From assembly GCF_000696095.1 (NCBI RefSeq), contig NZ_BAYX01000012.1, positions 62,001 through 126,000 of the forward strand: a stretch of 64,000 bases of DNA. The letters run 5' to 3'. How positions within the stretch are numbered: position 1 is the first letter of the stretch; every line of letters starts with the position of its first letter. Below are positions 54,048 through 63,052 of this stretch, one piece after another. The stretch is from Rhizobium rhizogenes NBRC 13257 (GTDB lineage: Bacteria > Pseudomonadota > Alphaproteobacteria > Rhizobiales > Rhizobiaceae). The position numbers were made by a program, and so were the translations under genes. The notes beneath the pieces are model-generated. The model was given only the letters and a program-made list of their open reading frames with translations. It was not told where the DNA came from and did no database searches.

Positions 54048-54560
54048 CTAAAAACATTCCAGGGCATCGTCTGAGCGGACGACGTTGCTCGTCCCGCCCA
54101 ACTGGCTGCCCTGCAGATTCATGAAAAGCCGCTGCAACTCGGGTTCGTCTACCGCCCGAGCCGCGTCCGTCGGCGAAAACCACCTGATCTGGCGTTGCCC
54201 TTTTTCAGGAAAGTCCTCTTCCAGCTCCGATACAGCCAGCAGATGAACCTGAACCAGGCAGGGGATAAACTCGCCTTGCGAGACCCTCTTTTCATACCTG
54301 TAATGTCCGAAAGGCTTTTTGCGGACGTGACCACGCACGCCCGCCTCTTCCCATGCTTCCTGCTTCGCAACCTGATGCGGTTTCTTCTTATTGATTGACC
54401 AGCCCTTGGGGATGATCCAACGACCGGTCTCGCGGCTGGTGATGAGAAGAACCTCAACCACACTCTCAACGATATCGGTTGCTCGCAAACATATTGCTGC
54501 ACATTGGTTCGCCTCTGGGTGTACGATGGTCTGAGCCCTTCCGGTAGAGCCGCGCCGCAT
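54048..54560 (-). CDS. NUDIX hydrolase
   Basis: A 170-residue protein with a NUDIX fold. The helix region GWSINKKKPHQVAKQEAWEEAGV keeps the E-x2-EE-x-G core, with glutamine where the usual arginine precedes it, as in many rhizobial NUDIX proteins of the diphosphoinositol/ApnA type. It may hydrolyse a nucleoside or sugar diphosphate. Its ATG overlaps the accG stop (TAATG), showing translational coupling to the agrocinopine operon. Its role there is unknown. Confidence 0.82.
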   Translation of the reverse strand: MRRGSTGRAQTIVHPEANQCAAICLRATDIVESVVEVLLITSRETGRWIIPKGWSINKKKPHQVAKQEAWEEAGVRGHVRKKPFGHYRYEKRVSQGEFIPCLVQVHLLAVSELEEDFPEKGQRQIRWFSPTDAARAVDEPELQRLFMNLQGSQLGGTSNVVRSDDALECF

Positions 54561-55378
54561 TACGCAGCCACCGCCACTTTCTCGAGAAGAGGCCTGACTT
54601 TCTCCAGGAAGTCATTGCTGCCGCAAGCGAACCGGAGTTTAGCCGCAAGGTCGATCCGGTCCCAATCGATCGTGTGGGACACGCCGAGATTGGCGAGGAT
54701 TGGAAGCCCCGCCATAACATCCCACGTCGAGTCTCCAAGCGAAACATAACCGTCGGTCTCACCCATGGCGACTTCGATGAGAGACAGGGTTGCCGAACCG
54801 CAGCACCTGAAGCTGATGCGAAGATCGTCAGAGATAAATCGCACCACCTCAAGCCGGTCATCAGTGGCGACCGATGGATGAAGACCGATCCCCATGGAAG
54901 CCTGCGAGAGGTCAAGGGCGGGAAGCGCCGGCATCGGTTTGCCGTTCAGCCGCGTTTCGACCGATTGTCCACCAGCCAACATAAGTTGGCGGACTGGCGC
55001 GTAAATCACACCGAATACCGGCCGCCGGTTTTCGTAGAGACCGATCGAGATCGCCCAGTTCTGACCGCCACGGACGAAATTGAACGTCCCGTCGATCGGA
55101 TCGATCACCCATGTACGCCCAGAAGTCCCTTTGATTTCGCCACCTTCTTCACCGAAGATGCCGTCATCAGGGAACGCCGCTCGCAGATTGGCGATCAGGA
55201 ATTCCTCGACGTCCTTGTCGGCCTTGGTAACAAGATCAAGGTGACCCTTTTTTTCCACCGGCAGGTTGGACAAGGACCGGAAGTGGATCAACGCGAGCTC
55301 GCCGGCTTTGCGGGCGATTTCTTCGACAACCGCCTCAACTGCACGTTCGGACGGGTTCGAACCATTGGTATCAGCCAT
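54560..55378 (-). CDS. accG: Inositol-monophosphatase-family sugar phosphatase, AccG
   Basis: A 272-residue phosphatase. The metal-binding motifs are complete: GEEGGE near residue 72, WVIDPIDGTFNFV near 88 and the late STWDVMAG near 215. AccG in pTiC58 is known to remove phosphate from the sugar phosphate left when AccF cuts agrocinopine. The ATG at 55378 overlaps the accF end by eight bases; open frame upstream is inside accF. If the opine is agrocinopine C the sugar phosphate would differ from the arabinose phosphate of the nopaline-type pathway; that is inference. Confidence 0.87.
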   Translation of the reverse strand: MADTNGSNPSERAVEAVVEEIARKAGELALIHFRSLSNLPVEKKGHLDLVTKADKDVEEFLIANLRAAFPDDGIFGEEGGEIKGTSGRTWVIDPIDGTFNFVRGGQNWAISIGLYENRRPVFGVIYAPVRQLMLAGGQSVETRLNGKPMPALPALDLSQASMGIGLHPSVATDDRLEVVRFISDDLRISFRCCGSATLSLIEVAMGETDGYVSLGDSTWDVMAGLPILANLGVSHTIDWDRIDLAAKLRFACGSNDFLEKVRPLLEKVAVAA

Positions 55379-56174
55379 GGGCTTCGTCCCGGAGCCGTTT
55401 GACCTGCGCAACATCGTCACTGATGAGCTGATCGAGTTGCCCTTCCCCGATCCATTGAACAACCTGGGCTTCGATATCTACGCCGTTTTCCTTGAGAGTT
55501 TTGAGCCGTTCCGGACGCGGCACATGTAGAAAAGCCGCAATGCCTCCGTCGTGCAACTGCAGCGCCTCGCCGCTCGGGAAGTGGTTGATCTCGAGATTGA
55601 TGGCATCCAGATTTGCTTCGCGGGCGATTGCGGCCGGGTCGATCAGGCGCGAATGCGATAGGCCAACGGTCGGCACCTCGGGTATCGCCTTCTTGATAGC
55701 CCGCAGCTGGACGAAGTCGAACGAGGAGAACTGCAGAAGGTCGGCGCAACCGAGTTCGTCGATGACCGCCCGCAGCTTCGGGAAAAACACGTCGTCGCGA
55801 TCGTAGGTCTTGAGTTCAACCTGATAGATGATGCCGAGCTCACGCGCGAGCGGCAGCGCGTCCTTCAACAGCGGAATATGCTCGCCTGCGAATTCATCGC
55901 CGAACCATCCACCGGCATCGAGCTTGGCTATCTCAGAGTATGTCATCTTGCTGATGAGGCCGTGACCGTTGGTGGTGCGGTCGACAGTCTCGTCGTGAAT
56001 CAGGACAAGCTCACCATCGCTGGTGATCCTGAGATCAGTCTCGCAGGTGACACCTCGTCCTGCGAATTCATGGGCCTTTCGGAACGAAGCAAATGTGTTT
56101 TCCGGAGCGCCCGCACTGTGGCCTCGGTGACCGGCGAGACGCATCGTCGCCGGTGTCATTCTAAGCGGATTCAT
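55371..56174 (-). CDS. accF: Agrocinopine phosphodiesterase, AccF (GDPD family)
   Basis: A 267-residue glycerophosphodiester phosphodiesterase. The catalytic set is visible: GHRGHSAGAPENT near residue 15, CETDLRITSDGELVLIHDE near 40-57 and the ELKTY metal ligand near 118. It should cut the phosphodiester of imported agrocinopine into a sugar and a sugar phosphate. It comes right after the importer genes and overlaps accG. The T-DNA synthase Acs has a related barrel, so forward and reverse reactions seem to use one fold. Confidence 0.9.
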   Translation of the reverse strand: MNPLRMTPATMRLAGHRGHSAGAPENTFASFRKAHEFAGRGVTCETDLRITSDGELVLIHDETVDRTTNGHGLISKMTYSEIAKLDAGGWFGDEFAGEHIPLLKDALPLARELGIIYQVELKTYDRDDVFFPKLRAVIDELGCADLLQFSSFDFVQLRAIKKAIPEVPTVGLSHSRLIDPAAIAREANLDAINLEINHFPSGEALQLHDGGIAAFLHVPRPERLKTLKENGVDIEAQVVQWIGEGQLDQLISDDVAQVKRLRDEAHG

Positions 56175-56188
56175 GCTTTCTCCTTTTT

Positions 56189-57055
56189 CTAACGGAGCCG
56201 CGCGTCAAAACGGTCGCGCAAAAAGTCGCCGAGCAGGCTTATGGACAGTGTGGTGAGTACGATGATCAGACCCGGCAGGGCCGCAAGCCACCAAGCGATC
56301 GCCAGGTAGTTTCTGCCGTCGGCGACCATCAGGCCAAGGCTCGTTGCCGGCGGCTGAATGCCCAGACCCAGAAAGCTCAAACCGCTCTCAAGCAGGATAA
56401 TCTCAGGAAAGTTCACTGTGAGTTGGACGATGAGTGGCCCGGCAATGTTCGGCAGAATATGGCGCAGGTAAATGCTCAGGGATGGCACACCGACGATGCG
56501 GGCCGCCTCGGCATAGCCTTCCTGATTAGCACTCAGAACAAGACCACGGGTTAGGCGCGCGTACCGCCACCAGTTGAAGATGCCCACCAGGAAGACGAAA
56601 AGCAGCGGACTTGAGCCGAAAGCCGCGAGAACGCCGAGCGCGATGATGATGAAGGGCACGGAGGACATGGCGTCGGCAAAACCCATGATGAGATTGTCGA
56701 TCCAGCCCCCGAAATGCGCCGCTAGGAAACCAAGGCTGGTGCCGATGAATGCGCAGATCACCGAGCCGATGAGCGCGATCATCAAAGTCGTCTGCGTTGC
56801 GACCAACAGATTGCTGAGCAGGTCGCGGCCGAGATGGTCGGTGCCCAGCAGATATTCCGGCAATTTCCCGGGTGCGGCGAAACGCGTCAGGGGCGATTGC
56901 TGGAGATATTCATAGGGCGCAATCCACTGAGCGCTCGCCCCGATCACCACGATTACGGCGATCCAGGCAAGGCATACCCATGTACTCGCAGGCACACCTG
57001 AAGCAAAACTCCAAAGTTGCCGCCTTGGCAGGACAGTTGCTTTAGTTTGCATCAT
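56189..57055 (-). CDS. accE: ABC permease, DppC-like, AccE
   Basis: A 288-residue DppC/OppC-type membrane protein, with LPEYLLGTDHLGRDLLSNL after the first span, five more spans and the EAA loop EGYAEAARIVGVPSLSIYL near residue 180. The start is ATG 57055 or the adjacent ATG 57052; the frame overlaps the end of the upstream permease by 14 bases. It is part of the importer for agrocinopine. The letter follows gene order in pTiC58 as remembered. Confidence 0.85.
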   Translation of the reverse strand: MMQTKATVLPRRQLWSFASGVPASTWVCLAWIAVIVVIGASAQWIAPYEYLQQSPLTRFAAPGKLPEYLLGTDHLGRDLLSNLLVATQTTLMIALIGSVICAFIGTSLGFLAAHFGGWIDNLIMGFADAMSSVPFIIIALGVLAAFGSSPLLFVFLVGIFNWWRYARLTRGLVLSANQEGYAEAARIVGVPSLSIYLRHILPNIAGPLIVQLTVNFPEIILLESGLSFLGLGIQPPATSLGLMVADGRNYLAIAWWLAALPGLIIVLTTLSISLLGDFLRDRFDARLR

Positions 57056-57974
57056 TGTTCTGAAGCCTGATTTTCGGATTGAGGACAGCGTACAGAATGT
57101 CGACGGTCAGATTGATCGTGACCATGAACGCGGTGAAGAGAATGATCATGGCTTGGACAACGTTGAGATCGCCGGTCGTGGCGGCACGGACAAAGCCGGT
57201 CCCAAGCCCCGGCCAGGCGAATACCGGCTCGACCAGCACGGCGCCACCAAGCAGACCGCCGGCAATGAAGCCCACCACCGTCACCATCGGGATCGCAGCA
57301 TTCGGAAGTGCGTGGCGGAGGATAACCTCCCACTCTGACACGCCGTCGGCGCGGGCGGCGGCGATATAAGGTTGGCCGAGCACGTCGATCAGCGTCGAAC
57401 GGGCGAAACGCGCAACCGCGGCCGCGTTGAACAAGGCGAAGGTCGCGATGGGCAGAATCGCGTGCTGCAAGGTCGAACTGCCGGAGCTCGGCAGGACACG
57501 CAGCCAGACCGCAAAGACGAAAATGAAAATGAGGCCAAGCAGAAAGTTCGGAATGCTATAGCCTAGCACTGCTCCAGCCATGACCGTTTTGTCGATCGCG
57601 CTTTCGCGACGTACGGCAGCGATAATGCCCGCCGGGACGCCGATCAGGATGCTCACGAAGAAGGCCGATACAGTCACCAGGAGCGTCTTTGGGACACGTT
57701 CTGCAATAATCGTGAACACCTCGCGCCCATCGGCAAAAGACGTTCCGAAATCACCCCGGAGCGCATTCGTCACATAGATCAGGAACTGTACCGGGATCGG
57801 CTTGTCCAATCCCCAGTTCGCGCGGAAGGCCGCCAGCGCTTCCGGCGTCGCCATGTCGCCCAGCAACTGTTCCGCAGAGTCACCGCTCAAACGCAGAACG
57901 ATAAACACGAAGGTCACGGTGAAAAAAAGAATCACTAGGGCGCGGACGAACCGCGCAAGAATAAAGCGAGCCAC
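57042..57974 (-). CDS. accD: ABC permease, DppB-like, AccD
   Basis: A 310-residue DppB/OppB-type permease starting VARFILARFVRALVILFF, with a membrane span at once, then RLSGDSAEQLLGDM, NWGLDKPIPVQFLIY and an EAA-type loop (PYIAAARADGVSEWEVILRH). The start is GTG 57974, overlapping the stop of the upstream ATPase gene; the long open frame before it lies inside that gene and lacks family character. It pairs with AccE to form the agrocinopine channel. Confidence 0.87.
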   Translation of the reverse strand: MARFILARFVRALVILFFTVTFVFIVLRLSGDSAEQLLGDMATPEALAAFRANWGLDKPIPVQFLIYVTNALRGDFGTSFADGREVFTIIAERVPKTLLVTVSAFFVSILIGVPAGIIAAVRRESAIDKTVMAGAVLGYSIPNFLLGLIFIFVFAVWLRVLPSSGSSTLQHAILPIATFALFNAAAVARFARSTLIDVLGQPYIAAARADGVSEWEVILRHALPNAAIPMVTVVGFIAGGLLGGAVLVEPVFAWPGLGTGFVRAATTGDLNVVQAMIILFTAFMVTINLTVDILYAVLNPKIRLQNNDAN

Positions 57975-58972
57975 TATGCGACCTCCATCTGGGCAGCGAT
58001 CGAGCGCGGAAATTCCTCGGCGCGATGACAGGCAACCTGCTGGTCGCCCACCTGTCGAAGCGCCGGCGCCTCGGATGCGCATCGGTCGATTGCAAACGGA
58101 CAGCGCGACCGGAAAGCGCACCCTAGCGTCAGCTTGCTGACATCGAGTTCTCCCTGTATTGGCGGCTCGATGTTGCGAACGCTCGGATCCATCGTCGGCA
58201 CGGATGCAAGCAGCGCCCGAGTGTAGGGATGGCGAGGCCATGAATAGACCGACCTGATATCGCCGGTCTCGACGACACAGCCGAGATACATGACGGCGAT
58301 ACGATCGACGAGGTGCCGGACAATCCGCAGGTCATGTGTGATGAACACATAGGCGAGGTCCAGCTCCTGCCAGAGCGACCGCAGGATCGAAACGACCTGG
58401 GCCTGAACAGAGACATCGAGCGCTGACACCGCTTCGTCGAAGACGACCAGTTTCGGTTCGAGGATCAACGCGCGAGCGATCACGACGCGCTGGCGCTGGC
58501 CACCGGACATCTGATGAGGAAAGCGGCTCATCATCGCGCTCGAAAGGCCGACCCGTTCCAGCATGGCGGCCGCGCGATCACGCGCACCAGTCCGGTCGGC
58601 GACGCGATGCACCCAGACCGCCTCGGCCACCTGCTCGCCGATCGTCATTTGAGGATTGAGAGCCGACAGTGGATTCTGCTGAACGAGGGAAGTCCGCTTA
58701 CGAAACGTCGACCAGTCTCGAGATGTGCGATCCGTGTGTTTCACACCTTCGAACTGAACCTCGCCCTCGGTTGGAGGGGTCAGGCCAAGCAGGAGGCGGC
58801 CGAGCGTCGATTTTCCGCTGCCGGATTCGCCGACCACGCCGATCCGCTCCCGGGGCGCGAGTTCAAGGTTGATGGAATTCACCGCCACATGCATCGACGG
58901 CTTTGCGAACATCCCGGATCTCAGCCGAAAGACCTTGGTTACGTCGCGGGCTTGTAGAAGGGGCGTATTCAT
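57974..58972 (-). CDS. accC: ABC ATPase, DppF/OppF-like, AccC
   Basis: A 332-residue ATPase with Walker A GESGSGKST near residue 50, signature QMSGGQRQRVVIARA near 160, Walker B LVVFDEAVS and the C-terminal oligopeptide-type domain with RSRCPFAIDRCASEAP. The cysteines in that segment fit the iron-sulphur-like C-terminal motif of this subfamily. The ATG at 58972 overlaps the accB stop (ATGA). Unlike the two importers in the agropinic acid block, the two ATPases here are separate proteins. Confidence 0.88.
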   Translation of the reverse strand: MNTPLLQARDVTKVFRLRSGMFAKPSMHVAVNSINLELAPRERIGVVGESGSGKSTLGRLLLGLTPPTEGEVQFEGVKHTDRTSRDWSTFRKRTSLVQQNPLSALNPQMTIGEQVAEAVWVHRVADRTGARDRAAAMLERVGLSSAMMSRFPHQMSGGQRQRVVIARALILEPKLVVFDEAVSALDVSVQAQVVSILRSLWQELDLAYVFITHDLRIVRHLVDRIAVMYLGCVVETGDIRSVYSWPRHPYTRALLASVPTMDPSVRNIEPPIQGELDVSKLTLGCAFRSRCPFAIDRCASEAPALRQVGDQQVACHRAEEFPRSIAAQMEVA

Positions 58973-59916
58973 GCGCTCACCGGATGATAACAGGCGGCCT
59001 CATGAAGAGGACCGACGTTGGCGGGAGCGGGCAAGCTGGCGATGCAACGGTCGCTCGCGCGTGAGCAACGCGGATGGTAGTAGCATCCCGCGGGAAGGTT
59101 ATCGAGAAGAGGCACTGTTCCCGGAATCGGTATCGGCGGTTCAAGATCATCGGGATTGATGGTTGGCATACAGTCGATCAGAGCGCGGGCGTACGGGTGT
59201 GCGGCTCGTCCGAGCAGCTCACCGACAGGCGCCGTTTCGACGATCTTGCCGCAGTACATGACGGCCGCGCGATCAGCCAGACGGGCGATCACTCCGAGGT
59301 CATGAGAGACGATCAGCAGCGCCATGCTCGTTTCGGCTCTGAGTTCCTCAAGCAGGTGGAGGATCTGGGCCTGCGTCGTCACGTCGAGCGCCGTCGTGGG
59401 CTCGTCGGCGATTAACAGCTGGGGCTTGGCCGCAAGCGCGTGCGCGATCATCACACGCTGGTTCATGCCCCCTGAAAATTGGTGGGGATAGGAGCGGAGC
59501 CGGCTCTTTGCCTGGTCGATACCCACGCGCTCAAGAAGCCGCATTGCTTCGAGCCGCGCATCGTTGCCTTTCAGTCCTTGATGCCGATAGAGCGCCGACT
59601 CCAAGTAATACCCGATGGTATGAACCGGATTGAGGCTGCTCGTCGGGTCCTGGAAGATCATGGCGATCGACGGCCCCTTGTCCTTGCCGCTTCGCGGCCC
59701 CTCGCCTTCCAGCGTAATCGTGCCGCCCGTTTGAGCGATGCCCCGGGGCAACGCCCTGGCAACGGCGAAGCACGTCATGCTTTTGCCGCAGCCGGATTCG
59801 CCGACGAGTCCGAGTGTCTGTCCGGCTTCCAACGAGAAGGTGACGCCGTCGATGATTTTGATTTTACGTGCCGGGACCTCAACGACGAGATCACGGACAG
59901 TCAAGAGTTTTGGCAT
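58969..59916 (-). CDS. accB: ABC ATPase, DppD/OppD-like, AccB
   Basis: A 315-residue ATPase with Walker A GESGCGKSM near residue 40, signature QFSGGMNQRVMIAHA near 150, Walker B LLIADEPT and the C-terminal YYHPRCSRASDRC cysteine motif. The ATG at 59916 has GGGAGG six bases upstream; open frame upstream is ignored. It is the first of two ATPase genes of the agrocinopine importer and follows the binding protein after 57 bases. Confidence 0.88.
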   Translation of the reverse strand: MPKLLTVRDLVVEVPARKIKIIDGVTFSLEAGQTLGLVGESGCGKSMTCFAVARALPRGIAQTGGTITLEGEGPRSGKDKGPSIAMIFQDPTSSLNPVHTIGYYLESALYRHQGLKGNDARLEAMRLLERVGIDQAKSRLRSYPHQFSGGMNQRVMIAHALAAKPQLLIADEPTTALDVTTQAQILHLLEELRAETSMALLIVSHDLGVIARLADRAAVMYCGKIVETAPVGELLGRAAHPYARALIDCMPTINPDDLEPPIPIPGTVPLLDNLPAGCYYHPRCSRASDRCIASLPAPANVGPLHEAACYHPVSA

Positions 59917-59973
59917 TGGATCCTCCCATGGGCGGTGCGCACGGATGCGCACCGCCTACTCGACGGATTAGTA

Positions 59974-61542
59974 TTACTTGAAGCTGAGGTTTTCGGCCCG
60001 CAGTTCCATCGTTTCGAAGCTGACCGGCTTCCAGTTGACATCCTTCCGGGCCGCGTAAACGTCGTACGGCTGGTAGAGAAGGACTGCGGGTGCCTCTTCC
60101 TCGAAGATATCGCGCATGCGGTTGAGGGCATCGAAGCGCTCCTGCCCGTCTGGAAGCTGCGCAACTTTGCCGGCCAAGTCGTTGAATTCCGCTGGCGCCT
60201 GCCAGCCCCACCGCTTCTGGATGCCGCGACCGGGGCCGAACTCGGAGACCATCGTGGTGAGACCATCGGTCAGCCACTGGCCGTTCGACCAGTTCCTGAT
60301 CAGAACATCCGCGTCCTTCGGCGTGGTCCCTGGAGCAAAGATCTTCGGGACGACCGTGACGCCGATCTCTTTCCACATCTCGATCATCATCATCAAGGCA
60401 GGAACGGCATTGGCGTAATAATTGCCCATCGTATGATAGGTTATGGGCGTGCCGTCGTAGCCGCTCTCTTTCACGAGCTTCTTCGCTTCCTCGATATTAT
60501 ACTCCAACGGACGCCGCTTGGGATCGTAGCTCCCGCCGTAGCTCGGGAAGTTGAACCCGTTGGGGATCGATGCCTTGTTCTTCCAAAGCGACTCGACCAT
60601 CAGCGGCCGGTTCACGCCAAGCGCTAGTGCGCGCCGCAGCTTCTTGTCCTTGAAGATCGGCTGGTTCATGTTGAAGGTGAACATGTGGACGTTCTCGATC
60701 AGCGTCCCGCGTGTTTCGAGATCCGGATAGCCGTCGACCAGCGCCAGGTCGTCCGGCGTCAACGTCGTGATGATGTCGTACTCGCCGCTGATGAGGCCCG
60801 CGACACGGGTCGCCGGTTCAGCCACGATCTGATAGGTTATTTTCGAGGCAGTGGGTTTCGTTCCCCAATATGCGTCGTTCGCCTCGAGGGTGACATGGTC
60901 GTTGGCGACGAAGTCGGCGAACTTGTAGGGACCGGTACCTATCGGCTTGTTGCCGAAGGCAACCGGGCCGAGGCCCTTGTAGTATTCCTTCGGAACAATA
61001 CGGCCGAGCCACGACGCCACGTATTTCTCGATCAGATAAGATGGCGTTTTGGTGCGCAAGACGACCGTGTATTTGTCTTCTACGACGGGCTCATCCCAAT
61101 TGGGCGAGAAGTTGCGGCCGTTGGGGATGGTCTTGATCGCCTCGTCACCCCACAACCGCTCCGATGAGAACGTATAAGCGACGTCGTCCGCAGTCATTTC
61201 CGCGCCGTTGTGGAACATGACCTTCTGGCGCAACTTGAAACGGACCGACTTGTCATCGATGCGCTCCCAGCTCTCTGCGAGCGCCGGCGCCAGCGCGATA
61301 CCGTTGCCCGGCGCGCCATTGGCGAACCAGTCACGTGCGATCAGCGTGTCGAAAATCTGGTGGACGATACGAGGCCCCGTGTTGCTGATTGCGTTAATCG
61401 GCTCGAGTGTCGGCGGCAGGCCGTTAACGCCGATGCGCAGTGCGCGGCGCTCCTGCGCGAAGGCCAGCGTGCCGACGGTGGTCGATGCCAGCGCCGCAAT
61501 ACCGGAAGCGATTAGGAATTCTCTACGATTTGTCTTGAGCAT
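59974..61542 (-). CDS. accA: Agrocinopine periplasmic binding protein, AccA
   Basis: A 522-residue SBP_bac_5 protein. The N terminus NRREFLIASGIAALA, with paired arginines and a hydrophobic core to AFA near residue 28, suggests a Tat-type signal peptide. It then shows ALAESWERIDDKSVRFKLRQ and MTADDVAYTF. In pTiC58, AccA binds agrocinopine and the antibiotic agrocin 84, and is the uptake route that makes strains agrocin-sensitive. The ligand of this copy is probably agrocinopine C-like. It follows accR by 60 bases in the same transcript. Confidence 0.87.
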   Translation of the reverse strand: MLKTNRREFLIASGIAALASTTVGTLAFAQERRALRIGVNGLPPTLEPINAISNTGPRIVHQIFDTLIARDWFANGAPGNGIALAPALAESWERIDDKSVRFKLRQKVMFHNGAEMTADDVAYTFSSERLWGDEAIKTIPNGRNFSPNWDEPVVEDKYTVVLRTKTPSYLIEKYVASWLGRIVPKEYYKGLGPVAFGNKPIGTGPYKFADFVANDHVTLEANDAYWGTKPTASKITYQIVAEPATRVAGLISGEYDIITTLTPDDLALVDGYPDLETRGTLIENVHMFTFNMNQPIFKDKKLRRALALGVNRPLMVESLWKNKASIPNGFNFPSYGGSYDPKRRPLEYNIEEAKKLVKESGYDGTPITYHTMGNYYANAVPALMMMIEMWKEIGVTVVPKIFAPGTTPKDADVLIRNWSNGQWLTDGLTTMVSEFGPGRGIQKRWGWQAPAEFNDLAGKVAQLPDGQERFDALNRMRDIFEEEAPAVLLYQPYDVYAARKDVNWKPVSFETMELRAENLSFK

Positions 61543-61602
61543 CTGGTTTTCCTCTCCCTGCTCTGTCTGAAGTTTGCTGATGCTTTCCCGCGGACTTCGA
61601 AC

Positions 61603-62376
61603 CTAGTTCGCAATGACGAACTTCTTCCGCAGCTTCTCCGGTGCTGTCTCGATGATGTTTCGGGCGCCGGCGTCGGTAACAATGACACCGACGTCTTCGA
61701 TCCTGGCGGTCACAGAGAGGCTCGATTTCGTGAACTTTGAGTGGTCTGCTACGACGATGACGCGGCTCGCCACCTCGATCATTGCCTTCTGGACGCTCGC
61801 GTTCTGTGGTGACGCCGTGCAGATCAATCCCCGGTCGAGGTCGATCGAACTGGCGTTGAGGATGAGCTTGTCGACGTTGAACTGGCGGATGAACTGCTCG
61901 GCGAGCGGGCCCCTGAAGGACCGGTTCGTGTCTGTGTATTCTCCGCCGACCGAATAGACGTTTTTCGCCTCACCGCGGATCAATTCCGCAATGATGTCGG
62001 CGCCGTTCGATATCAGCGTGAGCCCAGTGCGCCCCACGATTCTCTTTGCAACTTCCAGCGCAGTTGTGCCGGCGTCCAGAAGAACCGCGTCTCCGTCCAC
62101 GATCATTGCCGCAGCAGCGGCGGCAATCGCCGCCTTTTCCGGCTGGCGAGACACGGCGCGAGCCGCATGGGTGGAATCCTGCCCAACCTGATTGATGCTG
62201 ACTGCGCCACCATGGGTTCTACGCAGCAGCCCGGCAGCTTCGAGCTCACCCAGGTCACGACGGGCGGTCGCCACCGATATCTGGAAGCGTTCCGTCAGCG
62301 TACCGATGGCGAGGAACTGCTCCTCGCGCAACAACTCGACGATCCTTCCTTGGCGATCCTGGGCATTATTGAGCAC
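61603..62376 (-). CDS. accR: DeoR-family repressor AccR
   Basis: A 257-residue DeoR/GlpR-type regulator with helix-turn-helix AIGTLTERFQISVATARRDL (about residues 23-42), LLRRTHGGAV and a sugar-phosphate domain ending with DHSKFTKSS. AccR represses the acc operon, and in pTiC58 also the arc (traR) operon that switches on conjugation. GTG 62376 is chosen because AGGGAGG lies six bases upstream; a TTG at 62382 would overlap that site. It heads the operon accR-A-B-C-D-E-F-G. Confidence 0.88.
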   Translation of the reverse strand: MLNNAQDRQGRIVELLREEQFLAIGTLTERFQISVATARRDLGELEAAGLLRRTHGGAVSINQVGQDSTHAARAVSRQPEKAAIAAAAAAMIVDGDAVLLDAGTTALEVAKRIVGRTGLTLISNGADIIAELIRGEAKNVYSVGGEYTDTNRSFRGPLAEQFIRQFNVDKLILNASSIDLDRGLICTASPQNASVQKAMIEVASRVIVVADHSKFTKSSLSVTARIEDVGVIVTDAGARNIIETAPEKLRKKFVIAN

Positions 62377-62615
62377 CGGCAACCTCCCTATTGACAGATG
62401 CGTGATCTATATCGATCACCGTTATGAGCGAAACAGATCGTAGTCAAATGAAGAATTCATGACACTACAGTCCGCAAAGCCAGTTTTTCTGCGACTAGCA
62501 TAAGTGCTCGCAACTAACTCGAGCTCTGATCCCCTGCCACCCTATTGTTTGTTTGATCGATATCGCTCATACGGTGACCCGGAGGCAGACGGCAGGTTAA
62601 GACAGGAGGAAAGTC
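62377..62615. promoter_or_regulatory. acc promoter region with inverted AccR-operator-like elements
   Basis: TCACCGTTATGAGCGA (62416-62431, plus strand) and TCACCGTATGAGCGA (62577-62563, minus strand) are near-identical and face each other about 130 bases apart. Each is adjoined by a TATCGATC/GATCGATA stretch. The first overlaps GTGATCTATATCGATCAC (62402-62419), an inverted repeat with six-base arms. One element is close to accR, the other close to the divergent start at 62616, fitting control of two divergent transcripts by one repressor. Confidence 0.65.
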
Positions 62616-62807
62616 TTGGACAATCGCGCATTTGAGCGGCGTCGCGAACAGCTCACGCGCCGCAATCTCTCTGGCTTCCAGGAACCTTCAAACCCGCCCG
62701 ACAAGCGCTTCATCCTGTCTGCGAGGCGGCGCGGGCAGGATGCCGGTGGGCAGCAATCCTCCCTGCTTTGCCCACCGGCTGGTTTCTCAAAATATCGGGA
62801 TCTCTAG
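62616..62807 (+). CDS. Short divergent frame with strong ribosome site, possible stump of an arc-like operon
   Basis: A TTG at 62616 follows a perfect AGGAGG (62604-62609) by six bases. It opens MDNRAFERRREQLTRRNLSG, charged and protein-like, for about 20-30 residues, then becomes low-complexity and stops after 63 codons. In pTiC58 the arc operon carrying traR diverges from acc at this position. No traR-like gene follows here. It may be a truncated first gene; function unknown. Confidence 0.35.
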   Translation: MDNRAFERRREQLTRRNLSGFQEPSNPPDKRFILSARRRGQDAGGQQSSLLCPPAGFSKYRDL

Positions 62808-63052
62808 TCATCTTGACGTTTTGACGGACAGGAGTCCGCGTCCGATGGTGCAGATCCTACTCCGCACCGCTCGCTGTAAGCACGGGCCAGCGCCATAGCC
62901 GCCCCCCTTGCTATCGAGCGGTTCGGCCTCGAGGAGGGCCGGTTCGTCCGGCGTGGAAACTAGACAAAAGATGGACCTGGAAGGTATGGGCTTCGTTCAG
63001 GCCGAGCCGACCCGCTGATCAGCCGAAATGGCGCTACGATTGCATAAAGACA
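62808..63052. other. Spacer without recognised genes
   Basis: No convincing coding signal on either strand; probably rearranged remnant sequence between the acc control region and the cupin gene. Confidence 0.4.

Noticed and set aside
57975..58241. Upstream extension of the AccD permease
   Set aside because: It overlaps accC in another frame, and the family N terminus begins at GTG 57974.
59479..60627. 382-codon plus-strand open frame
   Set aside because: It lies antisense to accB and accA, which have complete family motifs and strong ribosome sites.
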